NCBI RefSeq assembly: GCF_017591425.1
Contig: NW_024465885.1
Location: 33,364,501-33,428,500 of the forward strand
From: Ochotona curzoniae
Lineage: Eukaryota > Chordata > Mammalia > Lagomorpha > Ochotonidae
Length of the DNA stretch: 64,000 nt
Reading direction: 5' to 3'
Within the stretch, counting starts at the first letter, position 1, and every line of letters begins with the position of its first letter. Under the pieces are notes generated by a model that made no database searches, was not told the DNA's origin, and was given only the letters and a program-made list of their open reading frames with translations. Shown in pieces: positions 23,783 to 34,998 of the stretch. A program made the position numbers and the translations under genes.

Positions 23783-24030
23783 GGAGAGTTAACCTGCACT
23801 CTGAGGTGTCAGTTCCCCAAAAGGAGAGCCTGGATCAGAGACCATGTCTACTTCTGATGCACCTTCCTGCACCCAACTTCTGTATGAAGTTCCTTGTTCA
23901 TGGCTTTGACCTGAACCTTCTCTGGCTGTGGCAGACACTTAGTGAAGCATGGAGGGAATTTAACACTCTTTATTTCCCTCTCTATTTCTTTATAAAATTT
24001 GCCCTTTGCTTTTCAAAACAAATTTAAAAA
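23783..24030 (+). mobile_element. CSINE2, sense, fragment
   Basis: Blocks 'gttaacctgcactctgaggt', 'gtctacttctgatgcacctt', 'cctgcacccaacttctgtat' and 'ggcagacacttagtgaagc' follow a diverged CSINE2. It ends with the pyrimidine-rich block 'tttccctctctatttcttta'. Confidence 0.5.
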
Positions 24031-24329
24031 AAGGCTAAAATACATGCTTAGTTTTTCCAAAAGGAAATCAGAAACCAGAAATGAAATTATAAAGGAGAAG
24101 CTGATGCATTATGATTGAAATCAAAACACTTTTTGATCTTACTGAATAAATATAAAAATAAAAGACTAGGATGATTTAATTCACAAAATCACTTAATTAA
24201 AACCAATTGAGATTAATATCAAGAGATGCATATCTATTTGCATGAAATAAATGCATTTAAGTGATACCAAAACAAATTCAAATGTTCAAGAAGCAAATGA
24301 ATTTGCAGATACAGAAAGATTTATATGTT

Positions 24330-24740
24330 AGGTTTATCTTCTGTCACCCAAAATGTCAAATAACAAAATGGTAGTTGCAATATTGCTTTGAAAGGAAAGG
24401 TTTATGATTTCAAAATTAAAACCAGCACTACTTTGTTATTCATGTGTGAAGGTATTCAAAAGATACTCTTTGACATGCAAACTGAGAAAATATATCATCC
24501 ACAAAGGCTTCATAAAAAATTATCTTCACAAGGTGATAGCCTAATCAACTGAGATAAAAAACTGAAAATGAAGGGGAGTATAAAAGAACTGTCAGACAAT
24601 ATTGAAAACATTTTAAGTGTATGACACATAAATAAACACTACGTATGTCTATAAATAGAACACTAAAATACAATATCAACAAAAACTTGAATCCGACAAA
24701 GCTGGGTAAAATAAAAACAATATACTCTCCATTCCATGAC
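24330..24740 (+). mobile_element. Old L1 5'-region fragment, sense
   Basis: Segment 'gatactctttgacatgcaaa' followed by 'ctgagaaaatatatcatcca' and 'aaattatcttcac' parallels the sequence upstream of ORF1 in older mammalian L1 (L1M) elements, which runs 'gacatacaaaaactgagaga' into 'atttatcaccagcagacc'. The following 'agtataaaagaactgtcag' also fits. No reading frame survives. Edges are uncertain. Confidence 0.5.
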
Positions 24741-26824
24741 ACATAAATTACAGGTGGCTGCAAATTTATTTTATTCTGAAATATTTAAAGAACCATTAGA
24801 TACAAATTTTGCTCCTTAGATTCCTTTATAGGTATCTTTATTTACAGAATCAACACAAGGTTGCGTGACAATTGAAAATATAGCAAAATGCAAAGAAGTG
24901 TACTTAATAATCTTTCAACATGCTTGTTAATTTCATAATAGAAATAATGTTCAACTGTCCTTAGATTTCTTCTCATAAAAGTATGCAAAATAATTAAGAG
25001 AGGAAATCTCAGGGGGAATCTTTTGACATTTTTGCTCTCAAAGTTAAAAAAGCGTTTCATTAACATTGGCTCTCAATACCATTGTTGTCGCAATGAAGAG
25101 AGTATTATCCAGGAATTTCTGCTAGGTAAAATGATACTGGAAACATTTGTGGAATTAAATATGATTAGAATAAAAACTTCTCTTCAATGGATGCCTGATA
25201 GATCCCCATGATAAATTAAACATATGCAGTAAATAAGAGAGAAGTAAAAAATACAACATCAAAACCTGTGAAACATTACTGAGGAATTTATAGAATTGAC
25301 AGACTATATTAGAAAAAAAATGAATTAAGAACAGACCTCAAAGCATAAAGATGGGAAATTTGAGCAATAAGATAGCATTAAATATAACCTCAGGTATAGA
25401 ATGTATATGTGCGATTTTATATTGATATAAATATTTGAATAAATTGACAAAACAAATGAGGAATAATAGAAAAATCTTCTAAGAAAAAAAAAGCGCTTTT
25501 GTACATATAACACTGTCATGAAGAGAGAAAGCCTCGTTCCACTTGTGACAGATAGCTATGAACAGTAACTTTCTGTTCAAGAATACAGAATGACCAGGGG
25601 AAATGGATGCGGAATCTTGTTGTTAAATGAAAAATGGCAAACACTGCTTCAGCCAAGGTACCAGATACAACTTCAGTAATGATACCTTAAACAAAATATG
25701 TATCCTTGCTTATTGTGGTAAGAATAGCACTTTACGTCTCTGGCCTTGCTCCAAAAATGCATGCAAATCTGCTTTAATTTTAAGTCAAAACTGTGGAATC
25801 CTGATCAGTGCTTCACATTGCAGCTTTGTGGTTGGTTGAAATATTGTTATCAAAAAGGTTCATTGCCCTACCTGTAACACCAAAGAATGTGCTAAATATG
25901 AGTAGGAGAAAAGACATTTTGCATATGTCATTAAACATCTAGAGGTTACAAAGTTATTCTAAATTACACAGCTAGCCTTGTAAAATCACAGGATTGCTTG
26001 TAAGACAGAGACAGGATAGGAGGTAAGTTGGTAGAAAATTGCTACTGGGATTGTATGACAGTTGGGTCAAGAGCTCTGAAACAAAAATGTCCGGCAGAGT
26101 TGGCAAAGAACGGAAAGCTCCAGGAATAGTGGTACCATGCCAGGATACACTCAAATGGCAGAAAGCCAAACTAGCAACTGTTACCAAGAGATTTTATCAT
26201 TGTGAATACGAGCATGTGGCAGGGGGTGCATAGGGAATGGCAGTAGGTGAAAATGGTGATGGAGAAAGGAGAGGTGGAAGATTTTTTTTTTACCTACAAA
26301 ACTATATCATAACAAAACAAGCATGAATATTTCTGAAAAGAAACATTAAAATTAAGATGCATTATGCTTTGAACAACCTCAGCACACAGCATTTCCTGCA
26401 AAATTTAACAAATAATCATTAAATGAAGTTTCTTCTACATTTGCTTAGCAATTACTTTAAACAAAGTTCACTCCAAGTATCCTATCGGGAAAACAACTCG
26501 GAAATGCACACAGCATATGGTTTTAGATTACTCCAGTTCAGAGATGGGAAACATTGAAATTCACGTGAAATTTAGACTCTGACAGCAAAATGAGTGAAGA
26601 AAATAAAATTTAACATTCATGAGCTGGTTTATCCAATAAGAATGGATCATATAATGTTTTTGTTACATAATGGTTTAAGATGATTTCCAGAATCCCCACC
26701 TACCTTTTATACCTAAAATGTTAATTCCTAGGAATGCAGGTCTGATAAGGATTAAGTTGCATGGCTTGTAGAATAGTAATTATCCTGCTGTACCAGATCG
26801 AATCACAGACTTCTAACTATGGGT
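24741..26824. other. Unassigned sequence, about 2 kb
   Basis: No interspersed repeat, exon or RNA that I recognise. 25640-25840 contains an octamer-like 'atgcaaat' near 25760, which alone is not evidence of regulation. 26020-26240 is less AT-rich with short ORFs on both strands and no family match. Confidence 0.4.
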
Positions 26825-26827
26825 TTT

Positions 26828-27090
26828 GTTGTGCAGTGAGTTATGCTGCAAGTTTGGGATGCCTCTATAGAATCAGTGTGCTAATTTAAATGCTGGCTAT
26901 ACTTTTGTTTCCTCTTCTTGCTAAGGCATCATGGATAGAAGCAATTTATTTCCAAAGTACTTGATTCCTGCCACGCACAAGGGAAACTCAAGTGAAACTT
27001 CAGATTTTTAGCTTGAGAATGAGCCAGCCATTTCTCTAACAGGCGTTTGTGAACTGCACCAGGGAACAATTCATCTCTTGCTTTCAGCAT
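26828..27090 (+). mobile_element. Old CSINE2, sense
   Basis: Head-like 'ttgttgtgcagtgagttatg' and 'ctgcaagtttgggatgcctc', then 'cttcttgctaaggcatcatg', 'aaagtacttgattcctgcca' and 'gagaatgagccagccattt' in CSINE2 order. The 3' pyrimidine tail is missing. Confidence 0.6.
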
Positions 27091-27126
27091 CTGCCACTGA
27101 CTCTTCCCTCTCCTATTCTTTCTACT

Positions 27127-27312
27127 TATGATCTGGGAAAGCAGTGGAGGATGGCTCAAGTCTTTGGGACTCTACGCACATGTGAGACCTAGATGATACT
27201 CCTGGTTCCTGGAATTAAATCAGCTCAGCTGCAGGAACTGCAGCCATTAGAGGAGTGAACTAGTAAATATTGACATCTATTTACCAAACACCAAAAAGGA
27301 GGAAGAATTTGA
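27127..27312 (+). mobile_element. CSINE, sense, 3' half
   Basis: Starts at 'gatctgggaaagcagtggag' and continues 'gatggctcaagtctttggga', 'gatactcctggttcctgga' and 'gcagccattagaggagtgaa'. It is a 5'-truncated copy adjoining the preceding CSINE2 fragment. Confidence 0.75.
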
Positions 27313-27569
27313 TATCTGCCTTTGCCTTAATAAAATCCTATTGCTTCTTTTAGGCTGGCTTGAGGCTGATGTCTGCCTCCTATTCAAGCCCTGGCCTGCC
27401 ATATGTTGCAGTTTAAGCCCCAGGATCTCAGTCAACCATCAGTTTATCTTAGTTTTTGCTTAACTACCCTTTTTCTTTTCATTTCAAATAAAATGAATAA
27501 AATGTGACACTTTCCATTTTTTTAAACACAGAACTTAATAAAAGTCCATTTTTAAAAGATTTACTTTTT

Positions 27570-27893
27570 TTTTAAAGATTTATTTTTATTATTTTTTTAT
27601 TGGAAAGGCGGATATACAGAGAGGAGAGACAGAGAGGAAGATCTTCCGTCTGATGATTCACTCCCCAAATGAGCGCAATGGCCCATGCTATGCCAATCCG
27701 AAGCCAGGAGCCTCTTCCGGGTCTCCCACGCGGGTGCAGGGTCCCAAAGCTTTAGGTCGTCCTCGACTGCTTTCCTGGGCAACAGGCAGGGAGCTGGAAG
27801 GGAAGCGGGGCTGCCGGGATAGAACCGGTGCCCATATGGGATCCAGGGCGTGCAAGGCGAGGACTTTAACCACTGCGCCACCGCGCCGGGCCC
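27570..27893 (-). mobile_element. Young CSINE, antisense, with TSD
   Basis: Near-consensus: 'aaagatttatttttattatt', 'ggaaaggcggatatacagag', 'gtctcccacgcgggtgcagg' and head complement 'gcgccaccgcgccgggccc'. Exact 14-bp direct repeats 'aagatttacttttt' at 27556-27569 and 27894-27907 are the TSD. Confidence 0.95.
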
Positions 27894-27907
27894 AAGATTT
27901 ACTTTTT

Positions 27908-28490
27908 AAAAAGTCTTTTTATGTCCTCGAGTAATTTTGTCTCTGTTTTCTTTTTTCAAAGTAAAAGCTGTTAACATTTCACTAAAGGGTGTTATATGTA
28001 CCTCACCTCATAAGTTTCCTAATATTTCTGATTCTTCAAGCCCATTTCATTTGCTTCTTCCACTACTCAATATATTTCAATAACAAGTGGGAGAGATGTA
28101 GGATTTGTCTATATTAATGCTTATGTATTGCTTTACTCTCTCTTGCTTTGTGTGCTTTTATTGGAGATCATGGCTTTGTGGTCATTTAAACTCAACTATC
28201 ATCCACTTATCTACATCTTTAATTGATTTCAATGCCTTAACATCACACATAATTTTAATTACTAGAAAATCCATGATTTTTAATTGTGCTAGTTATATTC
28301 TGTCAAATATATATTGAATATCTGCAACACTTGATGAATGATAAGAAATACTCCTTTTGCTAAACTCTATTTTGCAAAGAAAAAGGGCTGAATTATGACA
28401 ATATGGATGCAAAAATGTGCACACGCATGCACAGACATTCAGGAATGATGACAGGAGGAATTCCAAGTATATGAGTAAACTAATAAGTCT
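27908..28490. other. Unassigned AT-rich sequence
   Basis: No feature recognised; plain T-rich DNA with a CA/GC patch near 28420. Confidence 0.4.
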
Positions 28491-28499
28491 ATTTTAGTG

Positions 28500-29001
28500 A
28501 TTTTTTAAAGATTTATATATTTTTAATGCAAAGTCAGATATATAGAGAGGAGAGATAGAGAAGAAGATCTTCTGTCCAATGATTTAGTAATGTTTTTAAT
28601 CAGCAGTTTGACACGACAGAGGAGTATTCTCTGAGATATGGAGAATCCTTTCTGGGAAGCCCTTGCTCCAGTATTTTCTTCAATGTTTTCAAAAGTTTTT
28701 CTGCCACCTTCAGAAAACTTCCCAGTGAAAATTAATGCGGCTAGATTGCTGGCTACTCATTTTTTTTTTTTTTCAAAAACTGACTTATATAGTATTCTGG
28801 TTTCAGAAACTGGCTGGAAAAGTTAAAAGACAATTCTAGGAATCTGAGAAATTTTAGCTCTAGAAATGTGTTACCAGAGAAGATCATGGTATAAGTAGGG
28901 AGCTAAATGGGAAATGGGGCTACCAGAATAAAAATTGACACCATTTGGGATCCTGAATATGCAAGGCAAGGACATTAGCCACCAAGCTACCAAGCCGGGC
29001 T
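28500..29001 (-). mobile_element. CSINE, antisense, with foreign core
   Basis: Left part (28500-28586) is an antisense CSINE 3' end: 'aaagatttatatatttttaa', 'gaggagagatagagaagaag', 'atcttctgtccaatgattta'. Right part (about 28876-29001) is the matching head half: 'agtagggagctaaatgggaa', 'atggggctaccagaataaaa', 'taccaagccgggc'. About 290 bases of unrelated sequence, including a T-run at 28761-28774, replace the roughly 150-base middle. Short direct repeats 'attttagtg' at 28491-28499 and 29014-29022 suggest that the ends belong to one insertion. Confidence 0.65.
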
Positions 29002-29399
29002 CATGATAGACTAATTTTAGTGGTCATTTCTTCAATGAAGTAAGATTTATGTCACAGCTTCACACATAGTTGAATAGAGATAATGAAACAGGAGGGTATT
29101 TTTCACAGAACATTCATGGCAATCCAGCCCAAGAATTCTAATTATTGAAAATAATAATCTCCTCTTTTGTAATTTTATACAAAATCAGACTGAGTAAAAA
29201 TATTACACCCCTGGTACATATAGTCTATTATTTAACTGGCACAAGGATTTTAATGCACATGTTGAAAGTAGGAATTTACATAAAACCAGAAATACGTTTC
29301 CCAAAGGAATATTCTAGGGTCCACTATAGACATTGTTTGAGAAAAAGAGTCAGAAACAAAGAGAAAATTGGAGAGCTCTAATCCACCCTAACTCCATAA

Positions 29400-29490
29400 A
29401 TCCTCCCTAAAACAAATACACAGCTCAGGCTGAAATCACGATCCAGTGCCTCAAAACAGATATCCTGTGGGTAGCAGGAGACCTACTTAC
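29400..29490 (-). mobile_element. CSINE2 head fragment, antisense (tentative)
   Basis: 'gctgaaatcacgatccagtg', then 'tatcctgtgggtagcaggag' and 'acttactgcgccatcact', resembles the antisense tRNA-like end of a CSINE2. No body or tail is attached. Confidence 0.4.
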
Positions 29491-30334
29491 TGCGCCATCA
29501 CTTCATTCTTCCCAGGTGTGCCTTGCTAGAGCCAGAGCCAAGAAGCCAAGACAGGACAGAGGGTGTAAATGTTTTAGCTATAAGGCTAAACATCTATTCA
29601 ATTCTGTTCAGTAAGCTATTTTATTCCATAAATCTTGGCTGAAAGAGAACAGAATGTTGATAGCCTAAAATGAGAATTCACTGCTTCATTTGCTTTGAAA
29701 GCAGTGTTTTAAATCTTAAAAAAAAGAAAGAAAAGCAAGAAAATACAATTTTGTATTTCATAGTAATGAAAAAAACTAACACACACAGATAAAAAATATA
29801 ACAAAGATAAAATATTAATGAGTAATATAAAAACGTACCTAATTCTAATAACTGCACAGAATAATTTGCACAGAAATATGGCAAACTGATGTAACAGTAC
29901 TCAAATACAAATTTTGAATTCACTAATTTTTCAAGAACATAATTATTTGGCATCTAAATTAGGATTAGTATTATTAATCAGTCACATCCTTTTGCCTTTT
30001 CCAAGTTGCTATAGTTCTTGGATGTCATATATTAAAATGTTTTTCAAGATTTTCACTTAATTTTACTTATTTTAAAACTGCAAGAATATAGCTAAACAGT
30101 TATATCTTTTTGCTATTACAAGAGGGTAAGTTTCAAATCCCTGTGCTGCTCTATAATGTAGCAGTAACATTATTTTCATTACTTCACAATAACCAACATG
30201 GGCTGATCTACTAATGTTCTTTAGTTTGCTAATTAATTCCATTAGTGATTAATATTTAATATCTTCATTTGTAATATCTTCATTATCTTCATTATGAGAA
30301 CACTTCAGAGTGTTCATAGGATGATAAAAAAAAG
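29491..30334. other. Unassigned AT-rich sequence
   Basis: Includes an A/G-rich patch near 29715-29745. A 91-codon minus-strand ORF (29678-29953) is aromatic-rich, as expected of chance translation of AT-rich DNA. Confidence 0.4.
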
Positions 30335-30615
30335 GCCCTTTGTGATGCCTCAATGGCTAAATCCTGGCCTTGACTGTGCTGGGATCCAATAAACGTGTTG
30401 GTTCCTGCCCTGGATGCTCCACTTCCCATCCAGCTCCCTGCTGTGGGCCCTGCACCCATGTGGAGAGCTGGAAGAGACTCCTCATTTCTGGCTTCAGATG
30501 GACTCAGCTCCGGTTTTATTGGCCATTGGGAAGTAAATTAGTATGTGGAAGATTTTTCTCTGTCTCTCCTTCTCCCTGTAAATCTGACTTACAAACAAAC
30601 AAAAAAAAATTAAAA
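30335..30615 (+). mobile_element. CSINE, sense, with internal deletion
   Basis: Head 'ggccctttgtgatgcctcaa' and 'ctgtgctgggatccaataaa', then 'acttcccatccagctccctg' joined directly to 'gggccctgcacccatgtgga'. The roughly 45-base block normally between them ('gggaaagcagtcgagga' region) is absent. The tail 'aaacaaacaaaaaaaaatta' is present. Confidence 0.85.
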
Positions 30616-30790
30616 GTAAGTTGATTTTGATGCAGTATAATTGAAATCCATTCATGGGATTTTCACAGCACACATGTTCTATGAACATTTTGAAGCTTCC
30701 TCATACTCGTGAATGTTAGATACTTTCGTGCCAACACAGCCTTAAGTTTATTTTACTTTCTGGAAGTTTTTGAAATACCCTTGTGTTATG

Positions 30791-30854
30791 ATCAATATAT
30801 AGATCAATATAGATCAATATAGATCAATATAGATCAATACAGATCAATATAGAT
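30791..30854. repeat. 10-bp minisatellite 'atcaatatag'
   Basis: About six tandem copies of the decamer 'atcaatatag'. One carries a C for T ('atcaatacag') and one boundary shows a 'atatag' slip. It sits immediately beside an inverted L1 3' end. Confidence 0.95.
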
Positions 30855-30855
30855 A

Positions 30856-32175
30856 TCCAATATTCCTGAAATGGAATATCTGAGGTGTATGTTTCAAAGA
30901 GTTCACTGATTCTGTAAAACAGATTTTAACAATCTTACATGCCATACAAAATGAAAACATTCTATTGGTCCTATATACAAGCTAAATATAACTGTTTCTT
31001 TATCTTTGGTTTTATAATCATTCTGATGGTTATAAAATGGTTTTTCATGATTAATGCTGAACTGATTCCACTAGTTTTTACATTGGCATTGATATGGAAT
31101 ATTAATGATTAAATGTCATTAATATTGATATTAATAACTGGTTATCTCCATATTTTTTTATTTTTTAAGATTTATTTATTTTTATTGGGAAGGCAGATAT
31201 ACAGAGAGGAAGAGAGAATGAGATGAAGATCTTCCCTCCGATGACTCACTCCCCCAGTGAGCTCAACAGCCGGTGCTGCGCTGATCCAATGCCAGGATCC
31301 AGGAACTTCTTCCGGGTATCCCACGGGGTGCAGGGTCCCCCAAAGCTTTGGGCCTTCCTGGACTGCTTTCTCAGGCCACAGGCAGGGAGCTGGATGGGAA
31401 GTGGAGCTGACGGGATTAGAACAGGCGCCCATATGGGATCCCAGCGTGTTCAAGGCGAGGACTTTAGCCACTAGTCCATGCCGGGCCCAATTAATTATTT
31501 TTCTATGTGTCTATTTAGTTTATAATGAGTTTGTTTTATTACTTAAGTTATGATACTTTGCAAATGACATGTAACACTTTATATTATTTTACATTTACTA
31601 ATTTGCTTTATTTTAGTTGCAACTTTTTACATTCAGATATTCTGAATCTTAAAGGAATTTTTCCTATCTAGTGGTACTTTTTTGAGAAATCATTTTATGT
31701 CTAGTTTTAAAATTAATCCTTATTCCAAAAGCCAGGAATATATCCTCAGGTATTTATTTACAATACTGTTTTATTTGTGTTTTGCCTTGATAGTGCACTT
31801 GAAATTGCTCCTTTTTTTTTCAGTTGGAGTATAAGTTTTGCTTTTCATAATACAGATATCCTCTTGACAAAGTACTTTTTGGAATGCCTTTCAAAAAACA
31901 ACACAGAAGCTGGCGTCTTTATCATAAATCAATTTGTAATATGCACTGGATATATTTATGGAGTTTTCTGCTTCATTAGACTATTATGTGTATGTCAATA
32001 TCACATTATCTTAGTCATTTAACTTTATAAGTCTTGATATCTGATTTTTGTCAATGTTGCTTGTTTAATTTTGTTTTTAATGTTAAGCTTGATAATTCTT
32101 CTTCAAATGAATGTCTATGGAATTTTATATTCAGGTTATTAATTTCAATGAGAAACTTGCCAAGTATTAACTTGG
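30856..32175 (-). mobile_element. Old LINE-1 3'UTR to ORF2, antisense, split by a SINE
   Basis: Left of the SINE, 'taatcattctgatggttata' and 'tcatgattaatgctgaactg' follow an inverted L1 3'UTR. Right of it, 'catgacaaagtactttttgg'-like sequence, 'gtctttatcataaatcaatt', 'ctattatgtgtatgtcaata' and 'aatgtctatggaattttata' follow the inverted end of ORF2 in the correct order. All frames are interrupted. The CSINE at 31153-31488 inserted later. Confidence 0.68.
31153..31488 (-). mobile_element. CSINE of the older subfamily, antisense
   Basis: Tail 'taagatttatttatttttat', 'ggaaggcagatatacagaga'-like start, 'cttcttccgggtatcccacg', 'gccttcctggactgctttct' and 'gatgggaagtggagctgacg'. The head complement is 'gactttagccactagtccat', so it keeps the 'tagtggctaaagtcc' form of the A-box region. 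It lies inside an inverted L1. Confidence 0.88.
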
Positions 32176-32261
32176 ATGTAATTAAACATACGTCAGCTTT
32201 TGGTTAGCACAAATCTTTGCAAGGTCTATGGAGTGGCCTATGATGAGTTTCTACAAAGCTT

Positions 32262-32600
32262 TTCAAATATTTATCTTGGAGGCAGAGAAATGGTGTGTGG
32301 GGTGGGTGTAGGGGTGGAATAAAGAAATAATAATAATAAATAATAAATAATAACAGTTCATATTGCATCTACACTCTGGTTCACTTTTTCAAATGCCAGT
32401 AGCAACACAATACCAAACTTGGAGCTGTGATTAATTCAGATTTCCAACATCAATGGCAGAAAAAGTTACCTGAGTCCTTTGAATGGTTTCCTAATATTTG
32501 TAAAACAAAAAAACTGAGTCAGGAACCAGAGCCAGGGATGAATAGAGGTTATTTTGATGTGAAATCTGGATACCACAACTACTAAAACAAATGCAGTCTC
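32262..32600 (-). mobile_element. Old CSINE, antisense, with (AAT)n
   Basis: Antisense start 'tttatcttggaggcagagaa', an (AAT)n expansion (about 32319-32352), 'acactctggttcactttttc', 'gtcaggaaccagagccaggg' and 'atgtgaaatctggataccac'. Diverged, and the block order supports the call. Confidence 0.55.
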
Positions 32601-32854
32601 ATTCTTGTGACAATTTCTGCGAATTCTTTCATTGCAATCTAAGGAGCAAATCATTTAAGTTTAAATTCCACTCTTCCAAAATTAGAAATCATAAACACTT
32701 GGAGTTAATATGCATGAGTTTGGTGCTTTCAAGTTTCAACACTATAAAATAATTTGAAGGGTCATGCTTTCTAATTCACAGTTTACGTAGAAATTCATGG
32801 AACCTTTCTGAAATGTATAAAATTTCACTGTTTTATTTTTCTTTAAAGGATTTC

Positions 32855-33045
32855 AACAGCAGAATCTCTAAGCCAGGTGCCAAGGGCTCTGGATCTCCCA
32901 CTTGGGTGGCAAGACCCCATAAATATGTGTATCCCTCAGCTGTTTCCTGAAGAAGGTTAGCAGATATTTAAATGGGATGTGGAGTTCCTGGCACTATCAA
33001 TGCAAGTAGCAATCTAACCTACTACTCCACTGCACTAGCCATTCC
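32855..33045 (-). mobile_element. CSINE2, antisense, tail-truncated
   Basis: 'taagccaggtgccaagggct', 'ggatctcccacttgggtggc', 'ccctcagctgtttcctgaag' and 'actactccactgcactagcc' follow an antisense CSINE2 from the middle to the head. Confidence 0.65.
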
Positions 33046-33542
33046 ACAGATTTTATTTTTATTTCTACTTCCACCGTTTATCAGGTTTCTTTTTCCCCTG
33101 AATGGAGTAAGCACGGTGATTTGTAATCAAACAACACTTTTTTAAAAACAGCATCAAGAATACACAGATGACAAATGTGGTTTAGCTACTTTCAATTATA
33201 TTGAGAACTATTATTCAATAAACTCTTTAATTAAACCACGTGGATATAAAAACACTTTCAATATAACAGACCATACTATAATCAATAATATGCTACAAAA
33301 CAAAAAGCAATATAGCATCAAAAATATTGAATTTCAGTAACAGTTAAAATTATAATCCCCAAATTTCTGGTCAAAAATCTCAATAAAGCATAAAAATATC
33401 TGATATAATGGGACATAAACTTCAGGACAAGTTTTATAAACAGGTGGACCTTTTCTGAATCTTTTTATGTTCATTTTCATTTGTTTCAAATTACTTTTAA
33501 AGTAAAAATTTCATCATATTTTCTTATTCCTTTTGGTCAGTT
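33046..33542. other. Unassigned AT-rich sequence
   Basis: A-rich and featureless; no repeat or ORF worth naming. Confidence 0.4.
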
Positions 33543-33722
33543 TTAAACATTTATTTATTTATTTATTTATTTATTTGAAGGGCACAATTACAGAGAGAGA
33601 GAAGAGGCAGAAAGAGAAAGATCGGCCATTGGTAGGGTTACTTGCCAAGGGCAGCGGTGGCCAGAGCTGTGCCATTCCTGAGATGGGATCCAGGAACTTC
33701 TTCCAGGTCCCCATGCCATATG
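33543..33722 (-). mobile_element. CSINE, antisense, tail half only
   Basis: (TTTA)n run (33549-33577) followed by 'ttgaagggcacaattacaga', a purine-rich block, 'gccaagggcagcggtggcca' and 'ggaacttcttccaggtcccc'. It stops mid-element at about 33722, so the SINE is 5'-truncated. Confidence 0.8.
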
Positions 33723-33846
33723 TATCAAAAAAATATTGTGCAACATAATGCAATCAAGCAATCAATAGTGAATCATATTAGTGTGCTTAAGAAAATTTGA
33801 TGAAAGTGTATTTTCAGTCAAATTTCTTTTAAAAAGAGAATGAATG

Positions 33847-34027
33847 GGCTGGTGTTGTGGTTCAACATTACCTGTGTTGCTGGCATCATTCAAATTTCTC
33901 CTGCCTCCAGTCTGAATCACATCTAGCTGTTTTAACCATCTTAGGAGTGTAGCAAAGGGTGGGAGATATCTCTCTCATTTCTACTGCTCTCTATGAAAAC
34001 CTTACAGTTAAATAAATACTTCAAAGC
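33847..34027 (+). mobile_element. CSINE2, sense, large internal deletion
   Basis: Head 'gggctggtgttgtggttcaa', then 'ctcctgcctccagtctgaat' and 'atctagctgttttaaccatc', jumping straight to the 3' end 'tatctctctcatttctactg' and 'cagttaaataaatac'. Roughly 120 bases of body are missing. Confidence 0.6.
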
Positions 34028-34239
34028 AAACAGCCTTTCAAAAGCCTAACATCTTTCTTACCTATATCGTTTAAATTCTTAAGATAAACTCAGTGTCTGT
34101 TGGACAACTACAAAGATGAAAAACACTGCTTTCTTTCCTAATCTTTTTACTTATGTCATAACAATGAGTCTCCCCTTTGAACAATAGAATCTAATATGAT
34201 TAAAAGAAATATGTTTGAGATGTTAGAAATACAGAGGTG

Positions 34240-34600
34240 TATAATAATTTATCATTTTGGAGGACTGTTTGGGGATTCCTCAGAGACCTGAGAATAGATC
34301 TACAATAAGGTGCATCCACTATTGCAGCACAGTTCACAATAGCTAAGATACAGAATAAATTCAGAATAAATATCCATCGGTGGTAGTTAAAAAAAGAAAA
34401 TGTGGTACATCTGCATCATAAGATACTACTCAGCCATGAATATATATATATATGGCATCTTGCCTTTGAGACAAAATAGTTGCAACTGAATAGAATTATG
34501 CTTAGTAAAATAAACCAGACCCTCAAAAGACAAACCACTATGCTTCCCTTGAGCTGTGGAAACTAACAAAGGAGTGTGAAAAAAATGTAAACTATGTGAA
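34240..34600 (+). mobile_element. L1 ORF2 end / 3'UTR, sense
   Basis: Landmarks 'ggactgtttggggattcctc', 'attgcagcacagttcacaat', 'agctaagatacagaataaa', 'aaaatgtggtacatctgcat' and 'gatactactcagccatgaat' are those of a sense L1 3' end. A short deletion lies near 34310 and a (TA)n slip at 34439-34452. Confidence 0.72.
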
Positions 34601-34671
34601 TGGAATTGATATTTTGAGATTTTATTATTTTTAATGCCTTTCTTTGTAAGCTTTAAGAATAATAGGATTTT

Positions 34672-34998
34672 ATGGGTACAGCGCCATAGTCTAACAACTG
34701 AAGACTTCCCCTTATGTGCACTGGATCCCATATGAGCACTGCTTCTAATCCCAGCCACCGTGCTTCCCATCCAGCTCTCTGCTTCTGACCTGTGAAAACA
34801 GTCGAGGACTGCCAAAGTCTTGGGACCCTACACCTGCATAGAAGACTTAGAAGAGGCTCCTGGATAAGGATTAGCTCAGCTCAGGCCATTACGGCTGCTT
34901 AGGGAGTGAATCATTGGACGGAACATCTTCCCCTCTGTCTGTCCTCCTTTCTGTGTATCTGACTTTCCAATAAAATAAAATAAATCTTTAAAAAAAGG
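34672..34998 (+). mobile_element. CSINE, sense, full length
   Basis: Head 'gggtacagcgccatagtcta', 'gtgcactggatcccatatga', 'cttcccatccagctctctgc', 'gaagaggctcctggataagg' and end 'tctgactttccaataaaata' plus 'aatctttaaaaaaa'. The AATAAA and TCTTT motifs are both present, as expected of T+ class SINEs. Confidence 0.88.

Noticed and set aside
25755..25770. Octamer-like 'atgcaaat' as an enhancer site
   Set aside because: A single 8-mer is expected by chance in 64 kb of AT-rich DNA.
30791..30854. CRISPR-like direct repeat array
   Set aside because: The units are 10 bp with no spacers, and the genome is eukaryotic. It is a minisatellite.
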